Source: Tanypteryx hageni
Lineage: Eukaryota; Arthropoda; Insecta; Odonata; Petaluridae
Length of the DNA: 64,000 bases
Direction: 5' to 3'
Assembly: GCA_028673005.1 (NCBI GenBank)
Contig: CM054118.1
Coordinates: 84,445,855-84,509,854 of the forward strand
The notes beneath the pieces were generated by a model that did no database searches, had not been told where the DNA came from, and saw only the letters and a program-made list of their open reading frames with translations. A program made the position numbers and the translations under genes. Of the stretch, positions 49,165 through 59,130 are shown piece after piece (the stretch's first letter is position 1; each line of letters starts with the position of its first letter).

Positions 49165-49525
49165 TATCCGCTACCTCCGCCCCCTCTCCACCCACCCTCC
49201 CGCCTCTGACCCCCTCCGTCTCCCTCGCTCTACCACTCCCTCCGACGCTCCCTCCGCCCCTCCCTCCGTCCCACCCTCCGTCCCTCCCTCCGTCCCTCCC
49301 TCCATCCTTTCCTCCGTCCCTCCCTCACCCCCCTCCCCCCCCTCCCTCCGCTCCCTCCCTCCGCTCCCTCCCTCCGCCATCTCCCTCGCCACCTCCCTCC
49401 GCCTCTCCCTCTGCCCCTCCCTCCGCCCTACGCTGCACCCTACACCCCTCCCTAATTCCCCTCCCTTCGCCATTCCCTCTGTTTTTTCCTCCTTTTTATC
49501 CTTCTCCTCCTTCCTCTTGCTTCCT
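49165..49525 (+). repeat. Pyrimidine-rich CCCTCCGT minisatellite
   Basis: Units CCTCCGTCCCTC and CTCCGCTCCCTC dominate 49220-49400. The opposed 160- and 133-codon frames are translations of the repeat. The minus strand is G-rich. Confidence 0.9.
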
Positions 49526-49599
49526 CCTAAAAGGGACATCGACCCTTTTATTGAAGTTCTCTCGCCGGACATGAGACCCCTAAGATTCGTATGATAAAG

Positions 49600-50735
49600 A
49601 GGAGATGGGGAGGCGTTAGATCAAATCTCCAACTCCGTCAAGGCGTTCCCTCCGACCCATAAGGCCGGTGATGAAGGGCGAGAGTACATCAGCCTCGATT
49701 CCTGTGTTTATAATTCCATTATGAGGTAGATAGTTTCAGCGAAATATAAAGGAAACAAAGGGCGATTTATGTCGGCGATGAATATTCAAGTGGTTAAGTA
49801 CGGAGACGGGAAAATTAAGCCGCATTTTCAACAGTACCCTTGGAAGTACTGGGAAGGCAAACAAACAACGACTGCCGAAAGTTCGCATTTTGAATTATTT
49901 ATGCTTAACCGCTGAATGATTAAATGGCAATTTAAGATCATTTTAATCATTTAACCAAAACTTTAGGGGCGGAGAGAAGATAAATGTGAAATTCTGATTT
50001 AATTTCCAGTTGAGTGTTTTCAGTGGTCACTTATTTGATTTTATAAAAACATAGTTCAAAACAGTAAAAATTAATAAAAATAATTTCTATGAATGCAACT
50101 ATGAATAGCTGAGAAGCAGTGCTTAAATACGGCTGACAGATTAAAATTTTTCAAGAAATTAAAACAGCTACATTTTGATGTCAGATAGTTGAAAATCTTT
50201 GGTAAAGTATATGTATACAAAGATTAATGCGGCATCGAGTAAATCCAGATTAAGAAAGCGAAATATTTGAGACTAATGTATTAGTTCACATCTTTCGAAG
50301 CGTCTATAATTGGTATTACGGCAGACTACAAAATATATCATTAAAACCGAAATAATTATAATTTTCTCATTATTGAACGAACAGTAGTTAGGCCCAATCG
50401 GTTCAACAAGTTTAATTTTTGCAAATATGGCAGCGAATCAATAATAAACTCACATAAGCAATAGATCTAACAAACGAGGAATGGAACATCTATATCCATG
50501 CGCATTGATCCAACGAAAACATCTCCATCTTAACTTGCAATATTAAAAAGAATCAATGAAATCCTGATTTGGAGCGCTTCACTCTTCATAAAAAAAGAAA
50601 CGAAAGTTTTCATTCACAGTCATTGAGGAAAAATATGCACAACACCGATAATCTTTACAAGGCAATCGTTCACATTATTCCTTTAACCTAATGCAGTTGA
50701 AGAAAGGAATACGACTATAAATATAGTTGTCGGGA
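49600..50735. other. AT-rich gene-free stretch
   Basis: No supported feature. Confidence 0.45.
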
Positions 50736-50738
50736 TAA

Positions 50739-50882
50739 GGAAGCCCAGTGAGCACTCACCAATAAGATGACTTCAGATTGGCAAGATGCTGGGGGTGTCG
50801 AAGTGTCACATGTAAAACGAACACAAAAACACGGAAGATTTCGGGGACGACACCTCCTTCAGCACAAGAGAGAGAGTTATAT
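50739..50882 (-). mobile_element. Third PLE 3' end relic
   Basis: On the minus strand it is colinear with 2400-2540: a degenerate hammerhead-like core (CTGAAGG at 50856-50862, GAAA at 50839-50842), AACACAAAAACAC, a TCGAC block and GGGCTTCC. Only about 140 bp remains. Confidence 0.7.
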
Positions 50883-51119
50883 ATAGACGTTCCTTACAGA
50901 GGAGGATATACATATACTAGCGTAATTGCCCTATAAATATGACGGAATTATCATAAAAGTATTCCAAATACATGTGATTTCGATATGATCTGGTTTGGCT
51001 TTCATGCACAGTCAAATCAGTGTTTTTGAAAGATATCTTTGTTTAAATTATATTAAGTAATTATTAGTAGAGAGGCCAAATGATTATCCACATATTTGCT
51101 GAAAATAAGAGGAAAATCG

Positions 51120-51495
51120 AATTAATAAGATATAATGCATAAAGGAAGATGTGCGCAAGAAGTTTATTAAATGCTATGTATGGAGTATAGCATTGTACGT
51201 GACAAAAATATGGACGCTTAGGAAAAACGACATCAAATACTTGGAAAGCTTTGAAATTTGGACTTGGAGGAAATGATGAAAATAAAATGGACAGATAGGA
51301 TGAAAAACGATGAAGTGCTACGAAGAGTAGGAGAGAAGCGAATGATTATACAGACAATTAGAAAGAGGATGACAAACTGGGTTGGACATTACCAGAGGAG
51401 CGAGAGTATGATTAGAGACACGTTAGAAGTAAAACTAGACGAAAAAGGGAAAGAGGTAGGAAAGGGTTTCAGCTGATAGACAATTTGAAAGGGAA
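51120..51495 (+). pseudogene. RTE-like C-terminal fragment
   Basis: A short copy of the C-terminal part of the retrotransposon at 55.1-56.5 kb, truncated on both sides. The plus-strand reading is interrupted near 51278 (TGGAGGAAATGA) and resumes at 51258-51476 in another frame (MKIKWTDRMKNDEVLRRVG). It lacks the RT core. Confidence 0.88.
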
Positions 51496-51687
51496 AGAGA
51501 AACGAAGGCAAAAGTCGACTATAAGAATAAGTATCTATTTTTATTTTTCTTTAAAATGGTCGATGTCCGAAGATCGTACGTCAATTACTGCTAATTTAAT
51601 TTTGTAAAAGAGAAAAGCCTGCAAGTGAAAAAAGGTATTTTTAAGTGTTCTCTTATGGGGATTTCTATGGGGCGTTCCGGCTAACCA

Positions 51688-51750
51688 ACGGACGGACGGA
51701 CAGATGGACAGACGGACGGACGGACAGATGGACTGACGGACGGACGGACC
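51688..51750 (+). repeat. (GACG)n/(GGACAGAT)n microsatellite
   Basis: ACGGACGGACGGACAGATGG-type tandem repeat. Confidence 0.95.
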
Positions 51751-51925
51751 AACGTACAGAATAAGGATATTATGTATATAATGATATATAGGAGGATACT
51801 AGTGTCCAGCCCAAACTACAAGAGCTAGAGAGCTGAAATTTTAAGTTTTGTAGAGTTCATAGCGAAACCTCTATAATACATATGGTGGTGATTTCCGGGA
51901 ATCTGCCGTGTTGATCCATTTCCTG

Positions 51926-51965
51926 GACAATATTTCGCCGACGTTCCAGTCGGCTTCTTCAGGTC
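51926..51965 (-). ncRNA. Hammerhead-like ribozyme core (minus strand)
   Basis: This is the mirror copy in the left arm: CTGAAGA at 51956-51962 and GAAA at 51933-51936 on the minus strand. Transcription from either strand gives one sense core. Confidence 0.5.
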
Positions 51966-51971
51966 CGAAGT

Positions 51972-52011
51972 GACCTGAAGAAGCCGACTGGAACGTCGGC
52001 GAAATATTGTC
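51972..52011 (+). ncRNA. Hammerhead-like ribozyme core (plus strand)
   Basis: GAC then CTGAAGA (51975-51981), stem II GCCGAC/GTCGGC (51983-51988 with 51995-52000), GAAA (52001-52004), a self-complementary ATAT, T as the cleavage-site base and GTC (52009-52011), which pairs with the opening GAC as helix I. The core fits CUGANGA ... GAAA. The zero-loop stem III would need a partner molecule, as proposed for small PLE hammerheads. Confidence 0.5.
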
Positions 52012-52097
52012 CAGGAAATGGATCAACACGGCAGATTCCCGGAAATCACCACCATATCAACAGCACGCCGTGGAAGCCTTCGTACTCTATAATACAT

Positions 52098-52369
52098 AGA
52101 ACCTCTATCCTAAGTGACATGGGTTCGACTCCAGAAATTCTGAAATTTGCGTTTTTTTCCCATAAGAAAAGCATTGTGCCATATTTGTTAATTAATTTCG
52201 TGCACTTGGCAATAAGCTAGAAAAAAGAAAGTTTGAGTATAAGCAGATGGCTGCAATATCTATTATAAATTAATATCACTTTTGCTTACAATGTCCTGTA
52301 TTCGATTCCAGATGCCCCGGAAAATCTCCTATAAGTTAGCATGGGAAACAGTTATTCCAGTGTGCAGAC
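52098..52369. repeat. Repeat-derived stretch with B-box-like motifs
   Basis: GGGTTCGACTCCAG (52124-52137) and TATTCGATTCCAGA (about 52302) are B-box-like. GGTTCGACTCCAG also occurs at 24.31 kb. No tRNA fold. Confidence 0.35.
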
Positions 52370-53295
52370 CAATCTAACAGGAATAGGGTACTGAAATTTA
52401 GCATGATTATAGGATTTGGTCACAACCATCTAAAACAATCAAACATTTCAAAATTGTTAATTTTTAGGGATTTTTTTACCCCATTTATACATTAAATTTA
52501 ATAATTTTTATCCTAGAAATGATAGAGAGTAGAAATAAACTATTGCAATTATTTTGTAGAAAATTTTATCCTCCGTACAGATAAAATTTTCTTAATCAAT
52601 ACCTTACAGAACATATAAGGGCAAGGGAATTAAATTTCCGATTTCTATAAGTACTTTTAACGATTATTACGTATTAACAATTTTTTTCTCGAAAACTGTT
52701 AATCGTAGATACAAAGTGTTTTGGACTTCATTGCAGAAAATTTTATCCTCTACCCGATTAAAAAGGTGAGATGAAATGCTTGTAGAATGAAAGGACCAAA
52801 TACTTGTATAATGGTAGACGCTTCTTAGAGGAGTAGGATACTAATGTTTTGGCACTTCCCGATAAGCTGAAGACTTGAAACTTGGCAGGATTATTAAATT
52901 TTGCTCACAACCAACCAAAATAATCGAAAATTACACAATTGTCAATTTTTAGAGGTTGTTTTTACACCATTTGTAAATTAAGTTCAATAATTTTTATCTC
53001 GGAAACTGTTTATTGTAGATACAAGCTTTTGCAAACATTTTATAGAAAATTATATCCCCCGTATGGATAAAATTTTTAATTGATGCCTTACAGATCATAA
53101 AAGCACAACGGAATAGAATGTCCGATCGCTATACGTATTTTTAACGATCATTGCGTATTAATAATTTTTATCTCAAAAACTATTAATCGTAGGCATGTGG
53201 TATCAGACTATATTGTAGCAAATGTTGTCCTCTACCCGAATAACATTTTTAATTTATACTTTACAGATAATATAAGAGCGATTTCTCCATTTCAA
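52370..53295 (+). repeat. ~480 bp tandem duplication containing ~175 bp subrepeats
   Basis: Copy 1 (about 52384-52790) and copy 2 (about 52867-53290) share GAAATTTAGCATGATTAT-like, GTCACAACCA, CAATCGAAAA-like and AATAATTTTTATC blocks. Within each copy a ~175 bp unit occurs twice (AATAATTTTTATCTCGGAAACTG ... ATCCTCTACCCG ... CCTTACAGATCAT), starting near 52500, 52675, 52987 and 53160. Confidence 0.8.
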
Positions 53296-53378
53296 GACAT
53301 CACACTTAGTGTTTATGCGTAGTAACTTGGTAGCGTTCTATCTTGCCTTCCGCCCCTTCCACAACCTCCATAGGTGCG

Positions 53379-53383
<5 letters not shown>

Positions 53384-53457
<74 letters not shown>
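53384..53457. repeat. (TA)n microsatellite
   Basis: About 74 bp of uninterrupted TA, preceded by GCGCGCGCA. Confidence 0.98.
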
Positions 53458-53459
<2 letters not shown>

Positions 53460-53559
53460 AATGAGATATAGACAGAGGCAGACCGTAAGGAGCATCACCC
53501 TCGACCTGCAAACAAAGAATTACCGTCGGAATAAAAAAACAAGAAACAAAGGGAGTGGA

Positions 53560-53990
53560 ACGCGGTTGATTGGGTGAAAGGAAGAATGAGAGGGAAAGGG
53601 AAGCCCCGCGCTTTTATGGGCACGCCATTTCGAAACTTACTTAGACAGATAAATGAAATCCCGCTCCGATATATGTCACAGCATGAAATGATATCCTCTT
53701 GGCAGGAGCTTAGGAAACAACACTGCAAAGCCAACGTTTATGAGGAAAATTGTGCGGCGTGGCGTTGGGTCGGAGTTTAGGCTATACGAGGAAAGTGTCA
53801 GGGAAGAGTGATAGCGCAGAGTGGAAGAAAGCCCCAAGGGAGAGAGGGCGCGAATGCGGGGGTTAGATCGGAAGGGGGTGGGGTTCAAGGTGCGGCGAAG
53901 GTGGGGCGGAGTTGGAGCGAAGGGGAAAACGGCGTGAAAGAGGGAATCGCAGACAGCGAAAACGGGAAGGGAATTAAGGGGGAAACTTGA
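53560..53990 (+). repeat. Purine-rich region
   Basis: GGGAAAGGGAAG-type and GGGGGTGGGG-type sequence. Short frames on both strands have no domain. Confidence 0.6.
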
Positions 53991-54845
53991 ATCCTATTAT
54001 CAAGACGAGGGATGCATATTTACACCCGATTACGTTTTTTACCGTACTTCTCTGCGCAGCATTCGCAGTGATCACAAAATTTTTTTAGAAACTTTATCGA
54101 ATGTAAATTCAGTTATAATTTGCGCAATTGGAGTATCGGCGCCTTTATAAAAGCTGAATTGTCAGGCGCTTTTAGAATGCACCACTCTCCGGAATTTACT
54201 ACTTCAATATGTTAGTTACGCTTGTCGGCGAGATGTCGCAACATTTCATGCTTCACCTACTGTGGTTCAGACAGATATCATAAGTCAAGACAGTATCGGA
54301 AGGAATTAAATACGAGTGTTGTAATAATGTATTCAACTACTAACTCACTGATTATTTGGAAATTAATACCTTATTCCAAAATCATGCTTACACGAGTGGT
54401 TGTAATTTTACAACACCTCATGCTAACGATGCATTAAAATTTGTGTATACGATATGAAAATATAGTTTGGTAATTAGAAAAGAAAATTACGAGACGCTGT
54501 ATTTAATAAACAGAAAAGGAAAGATGAACACCGGATATCTCATCCGAATAACTGGAAACTTCTTTTTAATATATATCAAAATTTAAAATTCGTAAATGCC
54601 TATTTTTTAAGAGCAAGAGGCCAAAATGCTAACGGAATAATGAAAAGTATGCGCATGTGCAAATTTAATCAGCAAGAAAATGTTTCTGTGGTGTAAAATG
54701 AACGATTTAATTTGAAATTACTTTCCATTACGATGAAAAATTGATGTTTGAAATGTAGCACACACTGCGTAAATTTAGAGAAGGTCGTTATGGAGAGTCT
54801 GGAAAGAGGATCTGTCGGAAGAGGATAGAGCATATGAAGGCACAT
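53991..54845. other. AT-rich gene-free stretch
   Basis: No supported feature. Confidence 0.45.
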
Positions 54846-54853
54846 GTTAGAAG

Positions 54854-54975
54854 CAGGGCATCGAACAGAAATTTTTTTCGCTCCGATTTTCGTTCCGGTT
54901 CACACAAAACCAATTTCGGTTCGGTTCCGGTTTTGTTCCAGCAACCACCATTGAACCGGTTTTTTTCGCTCCGAC
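54854..54975 (+). repeat. Left hAT terminus with CGGTTC subterminal motifs
   Basis: TTCGCTCCGA occurs twice (about 54887 and 54966) and CGGTTC/CCGGTT at least four times. Mirrored by 58525-58677. Confidence 0.75.
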
Positions 54976-55043
54976 TGAATTTTCTGGGGAAAATTTCAAG
55001 AGAAATCCAAAATAATCTTTATTAATTACTGTCATATTGTATT

Positions 55044-55047
<4 letters not shown>

Positions 55048-55113
<66 letters not shown>
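55048..55113. repeat. (TA)n microsatellite at RTE 5' junction
   Basis: About 66 bp of TA, running directly into the RTE coding sequence. Confidence 0.98.
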
Positions 55114-55115
<2 letters not shown>

Positions 55116-56529
55116 GGGCAGCGATGGAATACCGGCTGAGATACTTAAAGTCATAGGATCAGAAGGGCTAAAAGCGATCACGAAATTAATTAATAAGATT
55201 TACGACACGGGAGAGTGGCCTCAGGATTTCCTAGAAGTAACAATGATCCCTCTAAAGAAGAAGCCAAAGGCAATGCAGTGTAAAGATTACAGAACTATAA
55301 GCCTTCTGTCACACACATCGAAGATCATCACGAGGATTCTTAATAAAAGGCTGGAGAAAAAGGCAGAAGAAATAATAGGGGAAGATCAATTCGGTTTCAG
55401 AAAAGGACGAGGAACTAGAGATGCTATAGGAGTAGTTAGAATCATATCAGAAAGGGCAATAGAATACAGTCAAGATATCTGCGCATGTTTCGTAGACTGG
55501 CAGAAGGCCTTCGATAGAGTAAATTGGGTAAAGTTGATGAAGATATTAAAGGATATAGGTGTAGACTGGAAAGACAGGAGACTGATTAGGAATCTATATG
55601 AGAATCAAGTTGTAAAGGTCAGGTTTGAGAATGTGGACACCTGCGGAATAAATATCGGTAGAGGAGTAAGACAAGGCTGCTGCCTATCGCCAACCCTATT
55701 CAATATATATGGAGAAAGTCTAATGCAAGAAGCTTTAGATGGCACAGGAGATTTCAAAATTGGAGGAAGGATTATAAGAACAGTAAAATACGCAGATGAT
55801 CAAGTAATTCTAGCAAGAAAGGAAGAGGAACTACAAAAAATTATAAATAGACTAGTGATAACAGGTAGAAAATACGGTATGGAAATAAATACAGAAAAAT
55901 CCAAGGTCATTCGAATATCGGGTAAAGAAGAGAATCTGAACATAACTATTGGGGGAAAGCCATTAGAACAAGTTTCAGAATATAAATACCTTGGAAGTGT
56001 CATAACACGAGAGGCAAAATGTACGGATGAGATCAAAACTAGAATAGGAAAAGCAAAAGCGGCTTTCAGGAGAAAGAAACAACTACTTACAGGGAATATA
56101 AGGGAAGATATCCGCAAGAAGTTGATAAAATGCTACGTATGGAGTATAGCATTGTATGGGGCAGAAACATGGACGCTAAGGAAAAATGACATCAAATACT
56201 TGGAAAGCTTTGAAATGTGGACTTGGAGGAGAATGTTGAAGATAAAATGGACAGATAGGATGAAAAACGACGAAGTGCTACAAAGAATAGGAGAGAAGCG
56301 AATGATTATACAGACTATCAGAAAGAGGAAGGCTAACTGGGTTGGACATTACATGAGGAGAGAGAGTATGATTAAAGATGTGTTAGAAGGAAAACTAGAT
56401 GGGAAAAGGGAAAGAGGTAGGAAAAGGTATCAGCTAATAGACGATTTAAAAGGGAAAGAGAGTTATCAAGATATGAAGAGGACAGCGGAAAATAGGAGTA
56501 TATGGAGAACCAGGTTTAACCATGAATAA
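55114..56529 (+). CDS. Reverse transcriptase of RTE-like retrotransposon (5'-truncated, open frame)
   Basis: The frame is open from the TA repeat (no start codon of its own; first ATG at 55243) and begins GSDGIPAEVLK, the usual RT fingers motif. Counted from 55243: DQFGFRKGRGTRDA at 48-61, catalytic FVDWQKAFDRVNW at 83-95 (D85), GRGVRQGCCLSPTLFN at 139-154, and the YADD box at 183-186. A long C-terminal region (YGAETWTLRKN, WTDRMKNDEVL, NWVGHYMRRES) ends RFNHE at 56529. The protein would copy element RNA at nicked target DNA. The endonuclease domain is missing, so it cannot be autonomous. The intact 428-codon frame makes this the youngest-looking of the three copies. Clade is inferred from C-terminal style and tail. 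Confidence 0.92.
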
Positions 56530-56570
56530 TCACGGACCTGTCTACGGACAGACTACCTATGATGATGATA
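55114..56570 (+). mobile_element. RTE-like non-LTR retrotransposon, 5'-truncated
   Basis: It starts inside the RT region at the TA tract and ends in CCTATGATGATGATAAAA, a short tandem-repeat tail of the type seen at RTE 3' ends. Two more copies are in the window (14345-16315 minus and 51120-51495). Confidence 0.9.
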
Positions 56571-56868
56571 AAATATATCTTCAATGTCGAAAGTCAAGAA
56601 GACAAAAATAGATAATCGCAAGTAACATTGCGCAAGCGCCCCAACCCACCATGTAACGAAAAGTAAAACATTGTATGAATTTCCTTTTTACATTTTTCGT
56701 CATTAAATTTGTAAAAGTCTCCATTTATACAACCCCGTCTATTATTGTTCTATAGAAATGTTTTTTTTCTTGTTAGCTCGTATAAAAGCTATTATAATTG
56801 TTATTTATTTTTTAGTCTTTAATTTGATAACAAACCGTTGTTATTCTTACATAAATCAACGTTTATAG

Positions 56869-57714
56869 CAGTGTTCTCCAACGTATTTTATTTCAGGGCA
56901 CACCTATAGATTTTTCATTCATCGCGACACACCGAAATTAATTTCACACGAAACTTGGTTGAAGATTTCTATTACAACATCATAAAATAATTAAAATAAT
57001 CGACAACATCAGAAATAAATGAAAAATAAAATATTTATTAAGAAGGAAATAAATTGTGGCTAAAATTAATTGAAAATCATTTTTATAATTCAGTGAATTT
57101 GTGAAATAAAATCAAAATTAATTTTTCAAAATTTTACCAGTGTCACCATGTTCAGATGCAGTACAACACGTTTATAACGACATAGAAGAAACGGCGGAAA
57201 CATTTACCCTGTAATTAGCGTCTTAATATCTAAAGATATATGGGAACTTTATTAAATAATTTTATTAGTGAGAAACTTATCCCTGTCTTTAAGAACAGTC
57301 TTTTGATGTTCGGTTCTGTGGTGGAAAGAAGTTTCTCGTCGGGGTATTTCATATACGATCTCTTATTATTCTTAATCAGAGACAATGTTGAAAAACTTAA
57401 TTCACATAAATATGCTGTAGGAAACGGTAACAACGCATCAATTACACAATAAACAATGGTTGGGTATTCATTCTCACTTGAAGTCAAAACTCATCCAGAG
57501 GCATATCTTCTAACTTCAGGTTAAGACTGCGATCGTTCCTGAGATAAATGAATTCCCTCAAATTTTTAGGGAGAAATCATCAATTGATTTCGTTTGTAGC
57601 TTGAGAATTACAAATTCGGATTTTCCTTTGTATAAACTCCGTACATTTCGCAGCACACTAAGTACTTCGTTACGGCACACCACTGTGCCGCGGCACACCA
57701 GTTGGAGACCACTG
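56869..57714. mobile_element. Small hAT element nested in the larger hAT
   Basis: Termini CAGTGTTCTCCAAC (56869) and, read inward from 57714, CAGTGGTCTCCAAC. Flanks GTTTATAG (56861-56868) and ATTTATTG (57715-57722) match at 6 of 8 positions, consistent with an aged 8-bp duplication. Length 846 bp; it carries a remnant of transposase C-terminus on the minus strand. Confidence 0.85.
57230..57487 (-). pseudogene. hAT transposase C-terminal dimerisation remnant (ZBED5-like)
   Basis: The minus-strand frame contains LLPFPTAYLCELSFSTLSLI followed by KNNKRSYM and later STTEPNIKRL, the conserved C-terminal hAT dimerisation segment seen in ZBED5/SCAND3-type proteins. The N-terminal BED finger and the catalytic core are absent, so the element is internally deleted. 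The start Met of the frame is not meaningful. Confidence 0.75.
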
Positions 57715-57722
57715 ATTTATTG

Positions 57723-58524
57723 TATTTTACAATTCCATTATTCCAGATTCCAATATAGGCAGATACTCTCATTATAATAATGAATTTACTCCAACAATAC
57801 TGATACACGTACTTGAACAGGTACAATAATATTTATTCACATTTGAATGTGGAATGTAATTCATATAGAGTTGTTCAAAGAAGAGCTACTTAAATATTTT
57901 TTAAATAATATAATTGAGATGTTAATATTACAAATAAGTGCCATAAATATATAATTACATAAATTTTCTTAAGAAGGCAAATATGTACACACAGTAACAT
58001 TTAACAGGAGTAATAATACCTCAAAAGCACGACTGCCGAGCGATCCTTCCTGGATAAGTTTTAGAGAAAGACTACCAGAATATAAGGGTTCAATGCATAT
58101 GGAGAAAAGACGGCAGTTTATGAAGACAATAACCTCCAACTTTAAGCAAAATCCAAGTTAAAAATCTTGAAACAATTATACCCGGAACACTCAACGGGGT
58201 AGGCTCATGGAGAGGTTACCAAGACGATTAGCGGCTGTCTACAAAGTACCACTAAGTTCCTTTCCACTAGTCTCGTTTAACGGGGTTCTGGGAAACCTCA
58301 GCAGGACATATTCTTGACCCTCTCCCTTTGTATTGAGAAGCCAATGGAAAATCTCACCATTGCACCGACAGATATCATCACAAAGATGCATCTCTGCAAA
58401 GGAGTATGTATTCTTAAGAAAACCATTAGCCTTTGCTTTATTCGGTGTTGAAAAGTGAGGATTTAAAAAAAGACTCATATTATAGGAAAAGGAAAAACCC
58501 TTCTTTCGCTTCCACTGCTTATGC
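57723..58524. other. Interior of the larger hAT, no recognisable gene
   Basis: AT-rich; the 79-codon minus frame (58239-58478) has no domain I recognise. Confidence 0.45.
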
Positions 58525-58677
58525 GAACCGAAAAAATTGAACGAAATAGATAACGGTTTTCGGTTTCGGTTCGGGTTTAGTAAAATATGTTTTTTCGATA
58601 CGGGTTCGGTTTCACTCCAGTTAAAAAAACGTTTTTTTCAGTTTCAGTTTTCGTTTCGGTTCCGGTTCAATGCCCTG
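58525..58677 (-). repeat. Right hAT terminus with CGGTTC subterminal motifs
   Basis: GGTTTTCGGTTTCGGTTCGG and TTCGTTTCGGTTCCGGTTC lead to ATGCCCTG at the tip. Confidence 0.75.
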
Positions 58678-58689
58678 GTTAGAAGACGA

Positions 58690-59130
58690 ATAGAGATGGG
58701 AGAAGCGGAAAGGAGAAAAGGAGAAAGCGAATGTAATGAAGGCAGACAATAGGCCTTGGAAAAGTAAGGAGGAAGATATTTGGGAAAAAGAGAGGTAGGG
58801 AATAGTACGAGAGGAAGAGGAGAGAGGAGTAGAGAGAGGAGAGGGAGGGATAGAGATGACAGGGGGAAGACAAAGAGGGGGGTATGGGGAAGAGGAGAGG
58901 GGAGTAGGGAAAAAAGAATGGGTAGGGAAAGAGGGGAGGGTGGTATGGGGAAGAGGATAGGAGAGTAAGTAGAAGAGGGGAGGGGGTAAGAGGAAGAGGG
59001 AAGGGGGCAGGGAAAGGAGAGGGTGGGCTGGTTTGGATGACAATGGGCGAAAGGTTTTCCGTTTGAGGATTGAGCGAGGACACGTAAGAGCGGATGAGAG
59101 AGAGAGAGAACAGAAAGTGTGTGGGTTCCA
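58690..59130 (+). repeat. Purine-rich (GAGGGGAGA) tract
   Basis: About 440 bp of A/G-rich sequence. Minus frames of up to 214 codons (Ser/Pro/Leu/Phe) are its translation. Confidence 0.88.

Larger units (their letters stand above)
51880..52057. repeat. Perfect 86-bp inverted repeat
   Basis: The arms are 51880-51965 and 51972-52057 with CGAAGT between them. I compared them base by base and found no mismatch. Confidence 0.95.
51869..52097. mobile_element. Palindromic insertion with target-site duplication and paired hammerhead-like cores
   Basis: CTCTATAATACAT occurs at 51869-51881 and again at 52085-52097 (14 bp if the next A is counted), bracketing a 203-bp insertion (51882-52084). Most of the insertion is a perfect palindrome (51880-51965 with 51972-52057, 6-nt loop; its first two bases lie in the duplication), followed by a 27-bp tail rich in GC. 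Duplication length fits target-primed reverse transcription. There is no open frame. Confidence 0.9.
54854..58677. mobile_element. hAT-type transposon with perfect 8-bp target duplication, hosting two later elements
   Basis: Left terminus CAGGGCATCGAAC (54854) and right terminus read inward CAGGGCATTGAAC (from 58677) match at 12 of 13 positions. GTTAGAAG occurs on both outer sides (54846-54853 and 58678-58685), a perfect 8-bp duplication as made by hAT transposases. Both subterminal regions are packed with CGGTTC/CCGGTTC motifs. Subtracting the nested TA tract, RTE and smaller hAT leaves about 1.45 kb with no recognisable transposase, so it is probably a non-autonomous or internally deleted member. 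Confidence 0.88.

Noticed and set aside
49112..49594. 160-codon plus and 133-codon minus frames
   Set aside because: Both are translations of a CCCTCCGT minisatellite.
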